Positions 1 to 12,840 of a stretch of 64,000 nucleotides of DNA are shown piece after piece. The notes under the pieces are model-generated. The model was not told the origin of the DNA and made no database searches. It saw nothing but the letters and a program-made list of their open reading frames with translations. This stretch comes from Syncephalastrum monosporum B8922 (lineage: Eukaryota > Mucoromycota > Mucoromycetes > Mucorales > Syncephalastraceae). The position numbers were made by a program, and so were the translations under genes. The stretch spans positions 25,121 to 89,120 of the forward strand of contig JNEN01000720.1 of the NCBI GenBank assembly GCA_000697355.1. The letters run 5' to 3'. Every line of letters starts with the position of its first letter. The first letter of the stretch is position 1.

Positions 1-44
1 TCGCAGACTTTTTTTTATTGACTCGGCTCGGTGCATGGCTATAG

Positions 45-3000
45 ACTGCCGAGGAAAACGCCAAATTGGACGAAAGCATTTCGCTATTTTTGAGACACTT
101 GTCGCCCTACTTTCTGCTCAAGCCCGCTGGCAAGGCGATCGAGTGGCTGCTGCGCCGTTTCCGTGTCCATGAGTATAATCAAGACGCGATCATTGCGTGT
201 ATCCTGCCCTACCACGAAACAAAGTCGTTTGTCAAGATGGTCTCGCTCTTGAAATTCGAGTAAGTCCTGTCTATCTCGAACAATGTTCAAAGCATGCATG
301 CTCACTCCCAGTTACAGCAACGACACTATGTGGGAATGCCTGAAACCTGTTAAAACGAGTGAGCTTCCCCTGGACCGCAAGAATCTCGTCAAAGCCATGA
401 TCAAATACCGGTCTGTGATGGACTTTGTCTGCAAGACCGTCACCGATACGCCTGTGCCCTTCTCGACCCTGCACACCTTCTTTGCTGCCACGCTGACCCA
501 GTTTGTCCTGGCCAAGCGCATCGACGCCAACATGACGACCGCCCTCCTGCCCTACCTTCTCAAGGCGCTTGAGGCCAAGCATGTGCCCGAGTTGCAGATT
601 GCAGGCTACATGATCCTGTCCCAGCTCGCCTCGCGTGCCGCCCTGAACGAGAAGGCCCTGCGCTCGCTCTCGGACACGTTGATCCGCAACCATACCAGGG
701 CCCTCTACAGCTACTGCCTCTTGACCGTCGTTCACCTCGCCCAGTCCCAGGAGAGCTTTGACGGCCTATCGCGTAAATCCACCGACAAGCTGCTCCGCAT
801 CCCCCGTTTCTGTGACGCTTTCCGCGACATTGCCACCAAGTACGCCGTCGACCGTTTCTTGATCACGATGATGCCGAGCCTGTGCAAGACCGCGCTGCAT
901 TCGCCTGAGCTCGTCGACCTTTTGAATGATCTGATCCTGCAAGACCTTCTGACAAGCGAGGTTATCCAGGCCCTTTGCCACGCCAGTCTTCAGGGATATC
1001 TCGACTTAAACGCCAAGGATACTGAAACAAAGTCGCAGTACCTGCGGGCCTTACGTCCCATCATGGTCAACATCTCTCAGCGCCACACGAGTGAGCTTGA
1101 TGCTGTGTTGTCGAGCCAGAAGGATATCCAGTCTGGTCCATTGTACGAGTTTGTTTCGACCGCTTTTGCCGGTACCAAGCACCAGATTGTGGAGGAAGCG
1201 AGCACGACCTTGTTTGTCGGTCTCAACTCGCCGGCCGTGTCGACGCGCCTGCTCTCCATCAAGAAACTGATGGCTCTCATGGATTCTGGCAAAGGCCCGT
1301 TTGACGAGGTAACTTTTGCTCAGATACTCACATAGTGCGCGTCCCTTTGCTTATCTGTTTTGCTAGACACCTGAAATCGTCGAGCAAGCCCTGCTGCAGT
1401 GCCTTACCAGTTTTAACGATCTGCTGACTTACACGATCCGCGACATCCCCAAGCAGCTTCTGGATCACGCCGACCCTGAAAAGGTCACTGCCGCTCTCGA
1501 GGCTTTGTTTGACTCGCCTGGCAGTTTCCGCTCTTCCCAAGCCGGATATGTGATGGAGTTCCTCATCAAGCACGTGAACACCCGCTTTCCTAAGCTGCAG
1601 AAGCCCACCGCGCGCATGCTTGCGCTTTATATTTATTACGGTGATGACAAGAAGGTATCCAAGCTTGTAAGCAAGAATGACAAAACAACTGCCAAGTGCA
1701 GTCCGCTCGTCAAGCAGACGGCCGCATGCCTCACCTCGAAGGATGCCCTTACTGCCTTCGCGTCGGCGCTCACCTCGCCGGCGGCCCTCGACTTGTGGAG
1801 CTCCATTCTCGAGAGAGACAGCGTCATGGATCGCGAGTTAGCGCTCTTAGTCGTCACCAAGGCCATGGCCCTGTTACCGGTCGATAAGCGCACCGTGGCC
1901 GCGTCGCGGATATTTGCGGCACTGTCCAAGGTCCTGGACGGCTCGCTCGGTGAACTGGTTTATGCACAGCAGGTGCCACCCAAGTATCGTATTGTGGTCA
2001 GCCTGGCCCACTCGGCTGTCAAGGAGATCGCCACGTACCTGCCTCGCCCGTCCGAGCCCGTCGACTGGGTCGCTGGCGCAGACAAGGTGGAGGATTACCG
2101 TCAGACGGTACTTGGTATCTACAAGCGCTGCATAGGCGGTCCTCGTGTGGGTGCCTTTGAGCCGGTTGTGACCGCCCTGTTGGAGAACCACCTCAAGTCG
2201 GATGCTCTTCCGTTCCTCCTCAGCGTTTGGTGCGACACAAGTAAGCATTCCATAAGCGACGATAATTCATGATGCTCATATGTCACATTATAGACTGCAA
2301 CAGTGCCACCCGTGCTCGTACACTCCAGATCACGTCGCTCTTTATTAAGCAATACAGTCCCTCTGACTGGCAGCACCTGTTGCCGGCACTGCTGACCGCC
2401 CTTGGCGACGAGGAAGCACTAGTCCGTCAAGAAGCCATACAGTGCGCCCAGCTCGTCGCAGATGCTTACCAGAAGTTCCAGATGCCTTCTGGTCCCAAAA
2501 TGCATGATAATGGCAAGGTCAAAGGCGACAGCAAAAAGCCTGAGAAGGCACCCATCGTCTCCGCCGACGTCGTGTATGGCGCCAAGCTCGATATCCCCAA
2601 CGTACGCTCGAATGACATGGCTCATTTTGTCGAGTACATGGTCTATCGTCACCGCGAACTCGCTGAAGACAAAGCCTATGTGTACATCTTGATCGAGAGC
2701 TTCATGGCTGATTGTGGCCAAGCCAACAAGACGCGCAAGACGCAGGTTTTGGATTTATTGCTCTACCACGTCAAGTCGGCCCCTACCAATGCTATCCGTC
2801 TGCAAATCCTGTCGCTTCTCAAGACTACGGTGGAGGTCCGAAAGCTCGAGATTCTCGCGCCTCTCCTTGAAAAGACGCTCGACGATGCCCGAACTGAGTT
2901 CGATAGCCAGCTCATTGTTCTCATTGTCCGCTGCTTCGTACCTGAAAATGCTTCCCAGTTGGGTCGCAAGGGCGACCGCGCCCTGCCCTTGTTCCTGCGC

Positions 3001-6000
3001 TTGCTGTCGGATAAAACAATTGAGGAGAAGACGGAAGACCACCTGTCGACGCGCCATCTCGCCATGGAGCAGCTCACGGGCGACTTCTTTGCTGGCCTTG
3101 GCCCTGCCGCGCAGAAGCCGATCTTCACCTCGCTCGTCCAGATTGCGACGAACGGTAACCAGGAAGACGTGCGTGCTGCCAAATCTGTGTTGACTACTGT
3201 TCCGATCCCTGCTAAGCTGTTCGAAGACGCGTTTGCCGAGTATGCCAAAGTACTCGTGCAGTCTTCCACGTCCGCCGACATCCAGACCCAACCCAAGCGG
3301 GGCAAGAAAGCAAGACATGAGTAAGTAGATGCATGGCGTGTGCGATAGGAGTACTTATATCATGGGACTAGTTCTGACGCGTCTGAATCGGGTATCGATC
3401 TCTTTGAACTTGTGGCGCTTCTGGAGGTCATCGAGTCGCGCACTATCGAAGGCGACGCTGTCTTGGTGAAGCCCTTGTTCGATGTGCTGAGCGCGCTTGT
3501 CAACTCGGATCTGCGCGATGTCCCTATCTCGCTGGAATACATCAACCAGCTCCTCATGTCGGCCTTGACCCGTTATATCCACTCGGCCCATGAATCGCAG
3601 ACCCACATTGATGAGTCTGCTCTGCGCGTGGATACGGTCGTGCAGTGCATCCGCACCACAGGCAACCCGCAGACCCACAATCAGGCGTTGCTGCTCATGG
3701 CGACGGTTGCTTCCATGTACCCCGAGAGTGTGCTGCACAACATCATGGCCGTATTTACCTTTATGGGTGCCAACGTGCTCCGCCAGGACGACAACTACAG
3801 CTTCCAGGTCATTCAGCAGACCCTGGAGAAGGTCATCCCCCCGCTTGTCTCGGCCGACCGCCACCAGAACGAGACGCATCATGCGCTCGCGCTTCAGGTC
3901 AAGCCCATCATCAAGGTCTTTGTCGATGCGCTGTTCCATATCCCCAAGCACAGACGTCTTCCTCTTTTCACTGTCTTGGTGCGCACCTTGGGCGAGGACG
4001 AGTTCCTGTATTCGATCGTGTCGCTCCTGCTTGAAAAGTACGCGGCCAAGTTTGTCAAGAACGAAGAAGGCGCCGAAACCCTGGGCGAGTTCTGCCTGGC
4101 CATCAGCATGCAGTTCAGCCCCGTGACTCAGATGAAGGCCGTCCTGGCCCTCTTGGGTGGTGTCCTGGCCCTGCCCAACGAAAAGACGGACGACATGATG
4201 GACGAGGCCACGCTGTACAATGTCAACGAGCACTCGGAGAAGGAGCTCCGTCGCTACAAGTTGCTGGTGCTGAACTTTGCTCATCAGCTTCTCAGCTCCA
4301 AGGGCTTCTTGACCAAGATCATGGAACACATGAATATCGACGACGCGTTCGATTTGGTCATGCAACCCTACTTTATGCAAGGCATTGAGCAGCTGCTCAA
4401 GATCCACGCCTCATTCTCTGCCTTCCGTGACCAATACGCTGTCTCGGAGAATGCCAAGCCGGCTGTTACCAAGTTCTGGCGCGGCATGCTCAAGCACGTG
4501 TACGACGTCTTGGACAGAATCAACGCCCTGCTGCCCCTGGAGGCCTTTATCCGCGTTATCACCGAGCTGATCAAGCATGATGATGTCATGATCCGCCGCA
4601 AGGCCATGGAGCTCTTCAACGAGCGCGTCAACGGTCTTGAGGGCGACGTGTCTGAAGCCGAGGAACAGGATCTGACTGGCATGGTCAAGGAACTCGCCGT
4701 CCTCGTCGAGAAGGAGTCGGACGACACCGAATCTGTCATCAACAAGCAGTCTGCCCTGTTGTGTATCTCCTCTTTGGCCCGCCTTTCGGGCGAGTCGTTC
4801 CCCGCACCCTATATTGAGGCAATCCCGGTCATCATTGGCGAGCGATGTCTTATGCTTGCAAATGCTGAGGTCAAAGTCAGCAGTCTCGCTGCTCTCACTG
4901 TCATTTGGTAAGGAAGCTTAATGTGCTAGATGGGAATGAAATGCTTATCAACCACTCCTGCAGTCAAGAGACGGGTCCTCGCTCGGTGCCTCACCTGCCC
5001 AAGTTCATGCCACTCGTGCTGGATATTCTCAGCTCGACAATGCAAGCGGAGGAACCGAACGTCGTCTTGCAGCTGGCCGCCATTGGCAGTTTAGAGACCA
5101 CGGTCGACGTCCTGCCGCACTTTATGAGCCCATATCTATCCAATATGCTGGCTGCTCTCCTGCATCCCTCCATTTACGCGAATGCCGGCCAAGGCCAAGG
5201 CGCTCTCGTTCACGAGAAGGCGGGCGAAGTGCTGGAAAAGATGGCCCACAAGATTCCTCCGCGTGTGCTGCTGGCGCCTGTGTTTGCGTTCTTCGAGAAT
5301 GCGATCAAGAACGGAAAAGAGGTATGAAGGAAAAGATCAATAGAATAAGGGTTGCTCACTAGTGTATGCATAGGCTGTCCTGTCCCTGTACTCCATTGTG
5401 GCAGGCGCTGTTCGTGCCATGACACGCGATATGATGACTTCGCACCACAAGGCGCTGTTCAAGTTCTTCTTGCTGGCCTTTGATATCCGTCGCCGTCATC
5501 TTTTCAGCGAAGAGGATGTCGACACCCTGGAAGCGTCCATCATTGACGTCTTTTTGGCGCAGGTGATGAAGCTCAATGAGACCTTGTTCAAGCCACTCTT
5601 CCTCAAGGTCATCGACTGGGCCACGATTGAGTTGGCCGAGGAAGCCGATAGCAAGGAAGTCCGTCAACGCACCATTTTCTTCTATCGCCTCGTCGATGCG
5701 CTCCTCGAGCGCCTCAAGTCCATCTTTGCGCCTTACTACGGCTACCTCATTGACGACGTCATTCAGCGTCTGGAGCGCTTCCAGCGTGGCGAGGAGGAAC
5801 CCGATCTTCTGTGGCAGTACCTGATCAAGTCTCTTACAAAGTCGTTTGCCTACGACAAGGACAACCTGTGGAGTGCGGCCAAGTACGACACTATCCTCAA
5901 CCCTGTGCTCGAGCAGATGAACGTCTTCAAGGAGGAAGAGGCACCCGATGCTTATTTGGCCCGTATCAAGACATATCTGGTGCCGTGCGTGGGCCAGATG

Positions 6001-6282
6001 GCCACTACCGTGGCAAGCGATACCTTGTGGAAGCCATTGAACCAAAAGGTGCTACTCAAAACGCGCGACGACTCACCCGAGGTCCGTCTTGCTGCCCTCA
6101 TGTGTATCGAGGAATTCTACGTGCGTCTGGGTGAAGAATGGCTTCTCTTCTTGGCGGAGAGCATCTCATACTTGGCCGAGCTTATGGAAGACGACGACCC
6201 CCGCGTCGAGAAGATGGTGCAGCAAGTCAATTCGGAGATTGAGGTGCATCTCGGTGAAAAATTGGACAAGTTCTTTACATAA
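45..6282 (+). CDS. UTP10: U3 snoRNP HEAT-repeat protein Utp10 (HEATR1), 5'-partial
   Basis: Large nucleolar scaffold of the small-subunit processome (t-UTP/UtpA), needed for rDNA transcription and 18S pre-rRNA processing. The window opens inside an intron (acceptor ends at 44), so the first exons are missing. Visible exons: 45-259, 318-1308, 1367-2240, 2294-3320, 3372-4907, 4964-5321, 5374-6282. All junctions are GT-AG and keep frame, giving about 1969 visible residues, close to the full length of the family (about 1800-2150). Family signatures are the N-terminal segment SPYFLLKPAGKAIEWLLRRF, the motif LPYHETKSFV, long runs of HEAT-like helices, and a C-terminal BP28CT-type region (LPKFMPLVLDIL onward) ending in acidic helices. 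Strong GC bias at third codon positions explains long antisense frames. I am confident of the family; exon edges were placed by eye. Confidence 0.93.
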
Positions 6283-6564
6283 GCAAGCTGCATAGGATTT
6301 ATTTACTTCTAGATTGGCCATATAAAAAAAAAATGCTTGGTTTGTCTGCTATATACAAAGCATATTAAAGGAAAAAGAACAGAAAAAGAAGAAAGGGGGG
6401 CATGTTCTTTGCTCTATCTTTGCTGTGTGGCCGAACGAGCGTCAAGAGGCTGGGAGGCGGGGGGTGAGGGAGGAATGAAATATGTCGTAGTAATGTAGCG
6501 TTTGCATGTAGAGTAGGAATTTTTGCATGTACATATGGAACCTTGGAGCATAGTCGCATCACAA

Positions 6565-9013
6565 CTACTGTTGCTGATTATGCGGCTGAGGCTGGTGCGG
6601 CGTGGACTGACCTGACGACGACGATGTCGCGTCTGGGAAGTAAGGGCAAAAATTGCTTGAGCCAAAGTAGTCCTGATACTGGAAGAAATCAGAAGTGACC
6701 TCGGCTGGATTGGAGGTCGCCGCTTGGAAGTTGAGCATCAATTGTGTCGCAGACGTGACAAAGTTGGATACTGGCGGCGTATGCGATACAGGTGACTGAT
6801 GCAATGCATAGGTAGAAGAAGAAGGCGACGGCTGTGGGGACTGCTGCGCCGGTGATGGATGGTGGTGGTGGTGGTGGTGGTGTTGTGGGTGATGCGGATG
6901 GTTGGATAAAAGAGACGAAGACGACGATGGCGTCACTGCCATAGGAGCCATAGTCGTATTGGAGCTACTGCTGACACTGGCTGTTGGCTGAGTCGGCGAG
7001 TATGATACATCCACATGGTCTTCCTGGATCCGTTTCTGCCGTTTTTTCTTTTTCTTGTGCTTTTCTTCAGACCCAGACTTCTTGCTCTTCTTTTTCTTCT
7101 TTTTCTTTTTACCGCTACTGCCTTCGTAGCGCTGTCGTTTCTTAATCGTATCTGTCTTCATCGAGAGCGGTCGCTTTTCTTGATGGAGCTTATAGCTAGA
7201 AAAAAGTTAGACGTCTGGTGGTCGGAGTAATTCACGTAATACTTACTAGAGACCGCACGCATTGCACAAGGGTGCACCCTCACCATCGCGTCTCCAAAGT
7301 GGCGTGTTATTTGTACCGCAGTTGGAACAGGTGATTTTGGGAGTCAAGTCTTCACGCGTTTCCTTGCGGGGATTGTTCGGACGCAGAGACTTCGGCCGGG
7401 GTGCATTATGTAACTTTTGACTAAAATAGAATTATGGTTAGTGATACCCACGATTCCAACGGCATCCGTGAAACATACTAGAGACCACATGCATTGCACA
7501 ATAATTCGTCTTCATTCGATCTGCGCCAGAGAGGCGTACTCGTTGCGCCGCAGTTGGTGCAAATCGGTGTGTCGTCCGAAGAGGCGTCCGAATCCGAATC
7601 GGAAGAAGTGTCGTCGTCGCTGTCATCGTCCGTGCTATCATCATCGTCGTCGTCCGAGAGAACGTCGCTGGCAGCCGACTTGAGTCGTGGATCCGTGTCC
7701 TCATACCCGACACCGATGCGCTGTATATTGCGACCGGAGGCCATTGTGTTGGGAGCTGTCTGAGGCGGCGGCGGCGTGGAATGCAGCTGCTTTGGATCGC
7801 CATCGAACATACCAGCTTCTGCGAGTAAACTCATAATATGCTGTTGCTGAACCGGAATTGTCTCATCGCCTGGTGTCTGGTGATGCTCTTGCTGTCGGGG
7901 AGTGTAGCTAGAGATACACAGTAATCAGTACAAAGTAGACTGACGCATGCCTTCAATAGCTCACCTATGCTGCATGGATGCGCTATAAGAAGTCATCATG
8001 TGAGACGATTCAGCCGTAGAATGGTATGAGGTAGCATGTGGAAGTTGCTGATGGTGATGCAATGGCTGCTGGTGATCGTAGAGCTTATTTCCGAGCGTAG
8101 CCGAGGGTGGTGGGGGCATGGACCCTCCCGTCGTCATATAAAGGGCGTTGCTCTCCGGGTGTGTTTGCCGAGACGTGGGCGAGAGGGGACTGGTGACAGA
8201 AAACGACGCCATACGATCGACGAGCATATTCTGTTGATCTAGCAAGGAAGCTGCTCCGTGGTCCTCGAAATCCATCGAGAGCGCTGCCTGAAGTGACTGT
8301 GCTGATTCTGCCAGTATAGAGGCTGTATCGAAAGCGGCTGACCTAGGCGAATGTTGCTGTTCTTGCTGTAGGTGCGATTGAGGGTGCCGTTGCGAAGTTT
8401 GTTCTGTTTGAGCCCATTCAGGGGTACCGTGGTCATGTTGGAGAGACCTAGCGGGATGGCTAAGGAGCTCGTCGATATTCATTTCGCTAGACTGCTGCAT
8501 CATCAAAGGAGCGGAAGGTGACAGTGGCTGGTGAGGTTGCTGCTGTTGGTGGTGCATCATCATAGTGGGCGTGTGTATATTTGGATGCTGCGTCTGGTTG
8601 GAATGAACGTGCTGGTGCTGGTACTGCTGATGATGATATTGAGCGGATGGTTGTGACAGAGGAGGTGGCCGAACAACTTGCTTTTTCTTCATCTTTGCTG
8701 GTTTTTTCTTCGGTTCATGGCCATACCAGAACTGTTTTCCAATAGATTCCAGATCGAAACCTCCACGATCGAGGACATGCGCGGTATTCTCCTTCAAGCC
8801 AGTGAAATGACCATGAGCGCCACTGCGATTCATGAGTTGATGGCGAAACCAAAGTCGCCATGAGAGATTTTCTAAACGAGATCCATGTTCAAGAGCGTTC
8901 GACACTTTGTGGATGACTCGCCAAGCTTGGGTGATATCATCCTCGCATTCTACTTGGGAGAAGGACGAGAAAGGCGCGTGGTCGTTCTTGACCTTGAGAA
9001 CCAAGGGTGCCAT
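6565..9013 (-). CDS. GATA transcription factor with two tandem zinc fingers and an N-terminal DUF1752-like domain
   Basis: Exons 9013-7965, 7907-7479, 7420-7247 and 7195-6565 join in frame into about 760 residues. The N-terminal segment contains [12 protein letters not shown], the hallmark of the fungal GATA N-terminal domain (DUF1752; AreA/Gaf1 family). His/Gln-rich low-complexity sequence and an Asp/Ser-rich acidic block follow. Then come two GATA fingers: [14 protein letters not shown]...CNACGLYQKLH and [14 protein letters not shown]...CNACGLYYKLH. Each has CX2C-X17-18-CX2C spacing and each is split by an intron just after CNACGL. After finger 2 come the basic tail ([13 protein letters not shown]), a run of lysines and a Pro/His/Gln-rich C-terminus. 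The linker between the fingers has no extra cysteines, unlike iron-sensing SreA/Fep1 factors. The start at 9013 (MAPLVLK) is the first ATG before the conserved domain; an in-frame ATG lies at 9088. The 3' neighbour upstream is a ferric reductase on the same strand. Confidence 0.88.
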
Positions 9014-10252
9014 AAGATAAGAAAAACAATTAGAACGGCAGGTCACGCTATTATTGTTGTCTTGCCGCGGGATGTAAGGTTGCCGCACATGTGTGGCCCG
9101 CCCGACCGCTCTCGTGGGCGGGGATCTTTTTGTGGTCCTTTTTTTCCTATGCTTCTTCCAGTCGGAAGATCTGATAAATAATTAGGGATTATCAATCTCC
9201 GCATCAGATAAGCGAAATATACGTCTATTTGGCAATATGTCAACTCCCTGACAGGTTTAGGATGCACTGATCCTATTTCCCCTTTATTTCGAGTAAAGTA
9301 TCTACTATACTTAGTAAGTAAGTGGCATTCTCTTGGCTGTATCACGACTCATTTCCACATGCGTGTTTTGGATCTCGCTGTGACTCAGCGCACCGCACAC
9401 CGAAATCGTTGCATCTGTCAAAAAATTATATTTAACCCAGCTAATAATGCGCCAATGATTGTTGATTTCTGCCCGTTAAAAATATCATACGTGTATTCCC
9501 CTTCTGAATGCCTATCAGTCATGGGTTAGCGTGTATACGTATAAGGACTGCATCCAGAACTTTAAAGAACTGTATAGAATGGAAAATATTGTGTTTTGAA
9601 GGTTAAAAAATTTTATCAGGCTCCCCTTCTTACATCAGCATGCCAGCAACCTGACTCCGAGAAATCTGTAATTTACACACTCGCAGCTACTTCACCGCAA
9701 ACCAATGAAGATCCCTACCCCACTCTGGCTCGCTCGGCATCAAGAATATCGAGCGTGACATTTCGGCAACAAAGCCGTGTGTGCATCAATTTCAGTGCTC
9801 GCACCATCTAGTAGAAATACTCGCCATTAACGTGTGAGACAGCCGTTCCCCTTCTGTGCGTTACTTGAATCAAATGCACAGCTCTAACATGTGCTCGGAC
9901 GCAGCGAGTAGATGGCCATTACGTAACTAAAAGTTTTGCAACAACTGCAAGTGAATTATCAGCGCCCACTTTTACTTACGTTGTAATCATAAGGTGATAA
10001 TGGTGTTGGACGCTTAAAGATTCCAATAAACATAAACGAGACGGGAACTAAAAGATCCTGGACAGAAGAGTAAGAATTAAAGCGAGAAAGAGGCGTTTGA
10101 TCCTAATTGAGGCTATGATCACCTTCTGTACCAAGATGCATCCACAATAGTTTTCTTTTCCATTCCTCTTTTCATTTCTCCTCCATAGCATCGGTAGTAT
10201 ATACTCTTGATGAGATGATATTATATTATATGTATAAATTTTAGAAAGTACT
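9014..10252. other. Intergenic, 5' region of the GATA gene and 3' region of the ferric reductase gene
   Basis: AT-rich, with no reading frame I can support. Apart from the GATA cluster at 9169-9211 it has isolated GATA cores near 9953 and 9992. Nothing else was recognised. Confidence 0.6.
9169..9211. promoter_or_regulatory. Cluster of GATA sites upstream of the GATA-factor gene
   Basis: ATCTGATAA lies at 9169-9177 and ATCAGATAA at 9203-9211, both reading on the + strand. TTATCA (TGATAA on the - strand) lies between them at 9189-9194. The two 9-mers match ATCWGATAA, the extended site described for fungal iron-responsive GATA repressors. They lie 156-198 bases upstream of the ATG at 9013. Autoregulation or iron control is inferred. 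Confidence 0.55.
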
Positions 10253-12196
10253 CTAGAACTCAAAAGTCTCGTGGTGGGCATGCCAGTGGCGCTTGAATGC
10301 CTGATTCAGAACGCCGCTCATAAATTGGTCTGAGCCGCAGGTATGCACCCAAACATCTTCATGCGGTATGCCTGTCATCCCGTCTGCGATTGTCTGCATG
10401 CACTGCGGAATATCAGGACGACCGCCAAAAGTGACATGGCAACCCTCCAGATTTTCGAACCAGTGGCCGCCCTCCTTGTAAAGGTGTTTCTGCTCTTCCC
10501 GCGTTACATAAACATCCACCCGCAGCTGAATCGGTTGCTTGGCGCCAGCTGCCTGATCGCAACAATACATGAAGAGATCCATAAACGGGTCTAGCTCATC
10601 TGCATACAGCCCAATAAAGTATAAGCTTTCTTGTAATGACATCATTATAGCACCGCTTACCCAACGTTCTGACAGCCCAGATTAAGTGCACTTGCTCGGT
10701 TCGGACCGTCTGAATCCCCGCTGCACGACGTTCCACAGCGTCTTTGATGATGGTCAAGGCGGGTGTGATACCAATACCGGCAGCAAAGCAGATCACGACG
10801 GGGGAATCTTGGAACTCGAGGCGCGGCCCATACGGACCATCCACCCGCACATTCATATCTTCCGTGAGAGTCTCGGTGTATTTGCCCAAGGCCTTAATGT
10901 GAAGCGAAGCCGCCGTCTTGTCGCTGTCTAACGCCACGTGGCGCCGGCGCACACCGAAAGTCTCTTCCACGTCGTTCGCGGTCTTCTCATCCACCATGGC
11001 GATGCCTGTCTTTTTCTCGGCTCCACTAACGGCCACGCGCTCCTCTGGTACCGATGAAGAGTCCTGCTGCTGGCCAAACACCTCAGAGATGGTCATCGGA
11101 TGCCAGTTCAGGTAGCTGAAATAATCCTTGATGCTGCGTGTGCGCTTCACCAGCGAGATGAAAACGTATTGGCCAGGATGATACGAGCGCAGGCGTTCGT
11201 ACTCGAACAGAACACGTGTAATACCAGGGTTGACACTGGATGGGCTGGTGCGGTGATTGATAGCCGGTTCGACGCTGATCGTGTTGACCTTGCAAACCCA
11301 GGATTGATACGAGCGCCAGCACCGATCGAAAAACCAGAGAATCACCGTCGGAATAAAGTAGTAGAAACAAGCCACCTCGTGCCAGCAGGCCGCAATGATG
11401 GCAATGATGATACCCACGATATGCATGTAGTAGAACACCTCAAAGAATCTGCGGCGAACCCACTCGAAAGATGTGCAAAAGATGATAAGGAAGCCGATCA
11501 TAGCGATAGTACCAGTGCCTTGTTCGATATCCCAGAAAAGAGTGGCCTTGGCATCACCGCCCTTCAGGTAACCTTTGTACCTATCGAAATCAAGCGTTAA
11601 TAGGTCTGTATGAGGACCACTGGAGCAGTAAAAGCTACTTACATACGCCACACAAAGTGAGGAACAAATTCGCAGAAGCCGATACGTGCGATCCATCGGT
11701 GGAACGGAATCAGGCCTTCGAAAGTCATACCGGACATTCTGGTAACGATGGTATTTCGCGAGCCGAGAACAAACACCATACTCCAATTCACCATTCCGAT
11801 GTAGGCTGCGCGGCGGTCCATCATACCAATTCCTATGGATGCTTGCGGGAAGCTAGTAACACTGTCCGCGTACTGGAACGGCGCCAGGAACATGAAGATC
11901 AGGTTGAAAACGATCAGTACAAAGACTCCAAGGATATGCTTAATAGGAATCATGGTTGTGACGAAAGGAATAGGGACCACATATTCGAGGAATACAGGCA
12001 GGCCCACGCGTGACATGCGTTGATGCCATGCTGTGGCGGCGCCCGTCTTGCCAAGGAGACGTTCACGTCGGGCCAGGTAACGCAGCAGACGATTCGTCTG
12101 CGTAAAGATGCAGTACAGTGCAAAGATACCCCAGCAAAAGAAGGCATATATGTAGCCTGGTTTGTGGAAGTCTTTGCTCGTGTTTAATGGCTCCAT
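10253..12196 (-). CDS. Ferric/cupric reductase, FRE/NOX-like flavocytochrome b
   Basis: Plasma-membrane flavocytochrome that passes electrons from NADPH through FAD and two haems to extracellular ferric chelates. Exons 12196-11643, 11580-10661 and 10629-10253 give about 616 residues. Several membrane helices precede two bis-haem histidine pairs: H-X13-H in exon 1 (FHRWIARIGFCEFVPH) and H-X13-H in exon 2 (MHIVG...CWHEV). The FAD-binding motif is YHPGQYVFIS with HPMTIS. The NADPH part has VDGPYGP, FAAGIGITPALTIIKD and a C-terminal VHTCGSDQFM. The start at 12196 is the first ATG in frame; TATATATA lies about 45 bases upstream. The second intron, 10660-10630, would be only 31 bases long; removing it restores the family sequence across the NADPH-binding domain. 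Overall ferric-reductase architecture is clear; substrate preference cannot be read from sequence. Confidence 0.9.
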
Positions 12197-12239
12197 ACCG
12201 TGGTGCAAGCGCCCGGTACATACGGTGCCTTTATTATGG

Positions 12240-12250
12240 TGTATATATAC
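12240..12250 (-). promoter_or_regulatory. TATA-like element of the ferric reductase gene
   Basis: The palindromic TGTATATATAC lies about 45 bases upstream of the ATG at 12196 on the minus strand. Placement suits a core promoter; function is inferred. Confidence 0.4.
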
Positions 12251-12322
12251 AAATTTAGAAAATAAAAAAAGTCGAGCGATCAAGGTCAGCGGGAACAAAA
12301 AGAAAAAAGGGAAAAATGACCA

Positions 12323-12331
12323 TTATCTGAT
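12323..12331 (-). promoter_or_regulatory. Iron-type GATA site (ATCAGATAA), proximal
   Basis: On the minus strand this reads ATCAGATAA, an exact ATCWGATAA match, 127 bases upstream of the ferric reductase ATG. Sites of this form are bound by iron-responsive GATA repressors such as Urbs1, SreA and Fep1. Binding here is inferred. Confidence 0.5.
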
Positions 12332-12840
12332 GTCTGGACGCGGTGTATCTGATCTACTTTGAATCTGTATTTAGTCAAAAAAACATACAATGGCTCAAGA
12401 ACACAAGGTCTGCAGATACCCGGGGACAAGAGCGTCATGCGTGAACGTATCTCTATTGTGCACAAAGAGTGCCATATCGTTGGATTCGCTTTGCAGGGCT
12501 GAGGGGTTTCACCTTTTTCGGGATAGCAGTGAAAATTGGGCATTCTTCTGCTTTTAGTCTATTAGACGCCACGAAGGGCGATCTTCCGCTGCAAACGCGG
12601 AGAATCAATTTGGACCGATGAGATTGGTTAAAATTACCTCTTGTGGCAAAAACGTGGATCCACCAAAGCGCTCATCAATGGGTCAGCAGGCTACTATAGC
12701 CACAGTAGCAGTGTATTCCACTGGTCCGTAGCACCTTCACATCTGCAAAATCCTCTTGGGAGATAGGTGCCGTATAAGTCGAAGTTGTGTACGTTATTCG
12801 ACAAATCCAAGCGACATCCTGTGAAACCCAAAATAGGCGA

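Noticed and set aside
3355..4407. 350-codon open frame on the minus strand
   Set aside because: Antisense shadow of the UTP10 exon 3372-4907, rich in His, Gln and Val as expected from reversed GC-biased codons.
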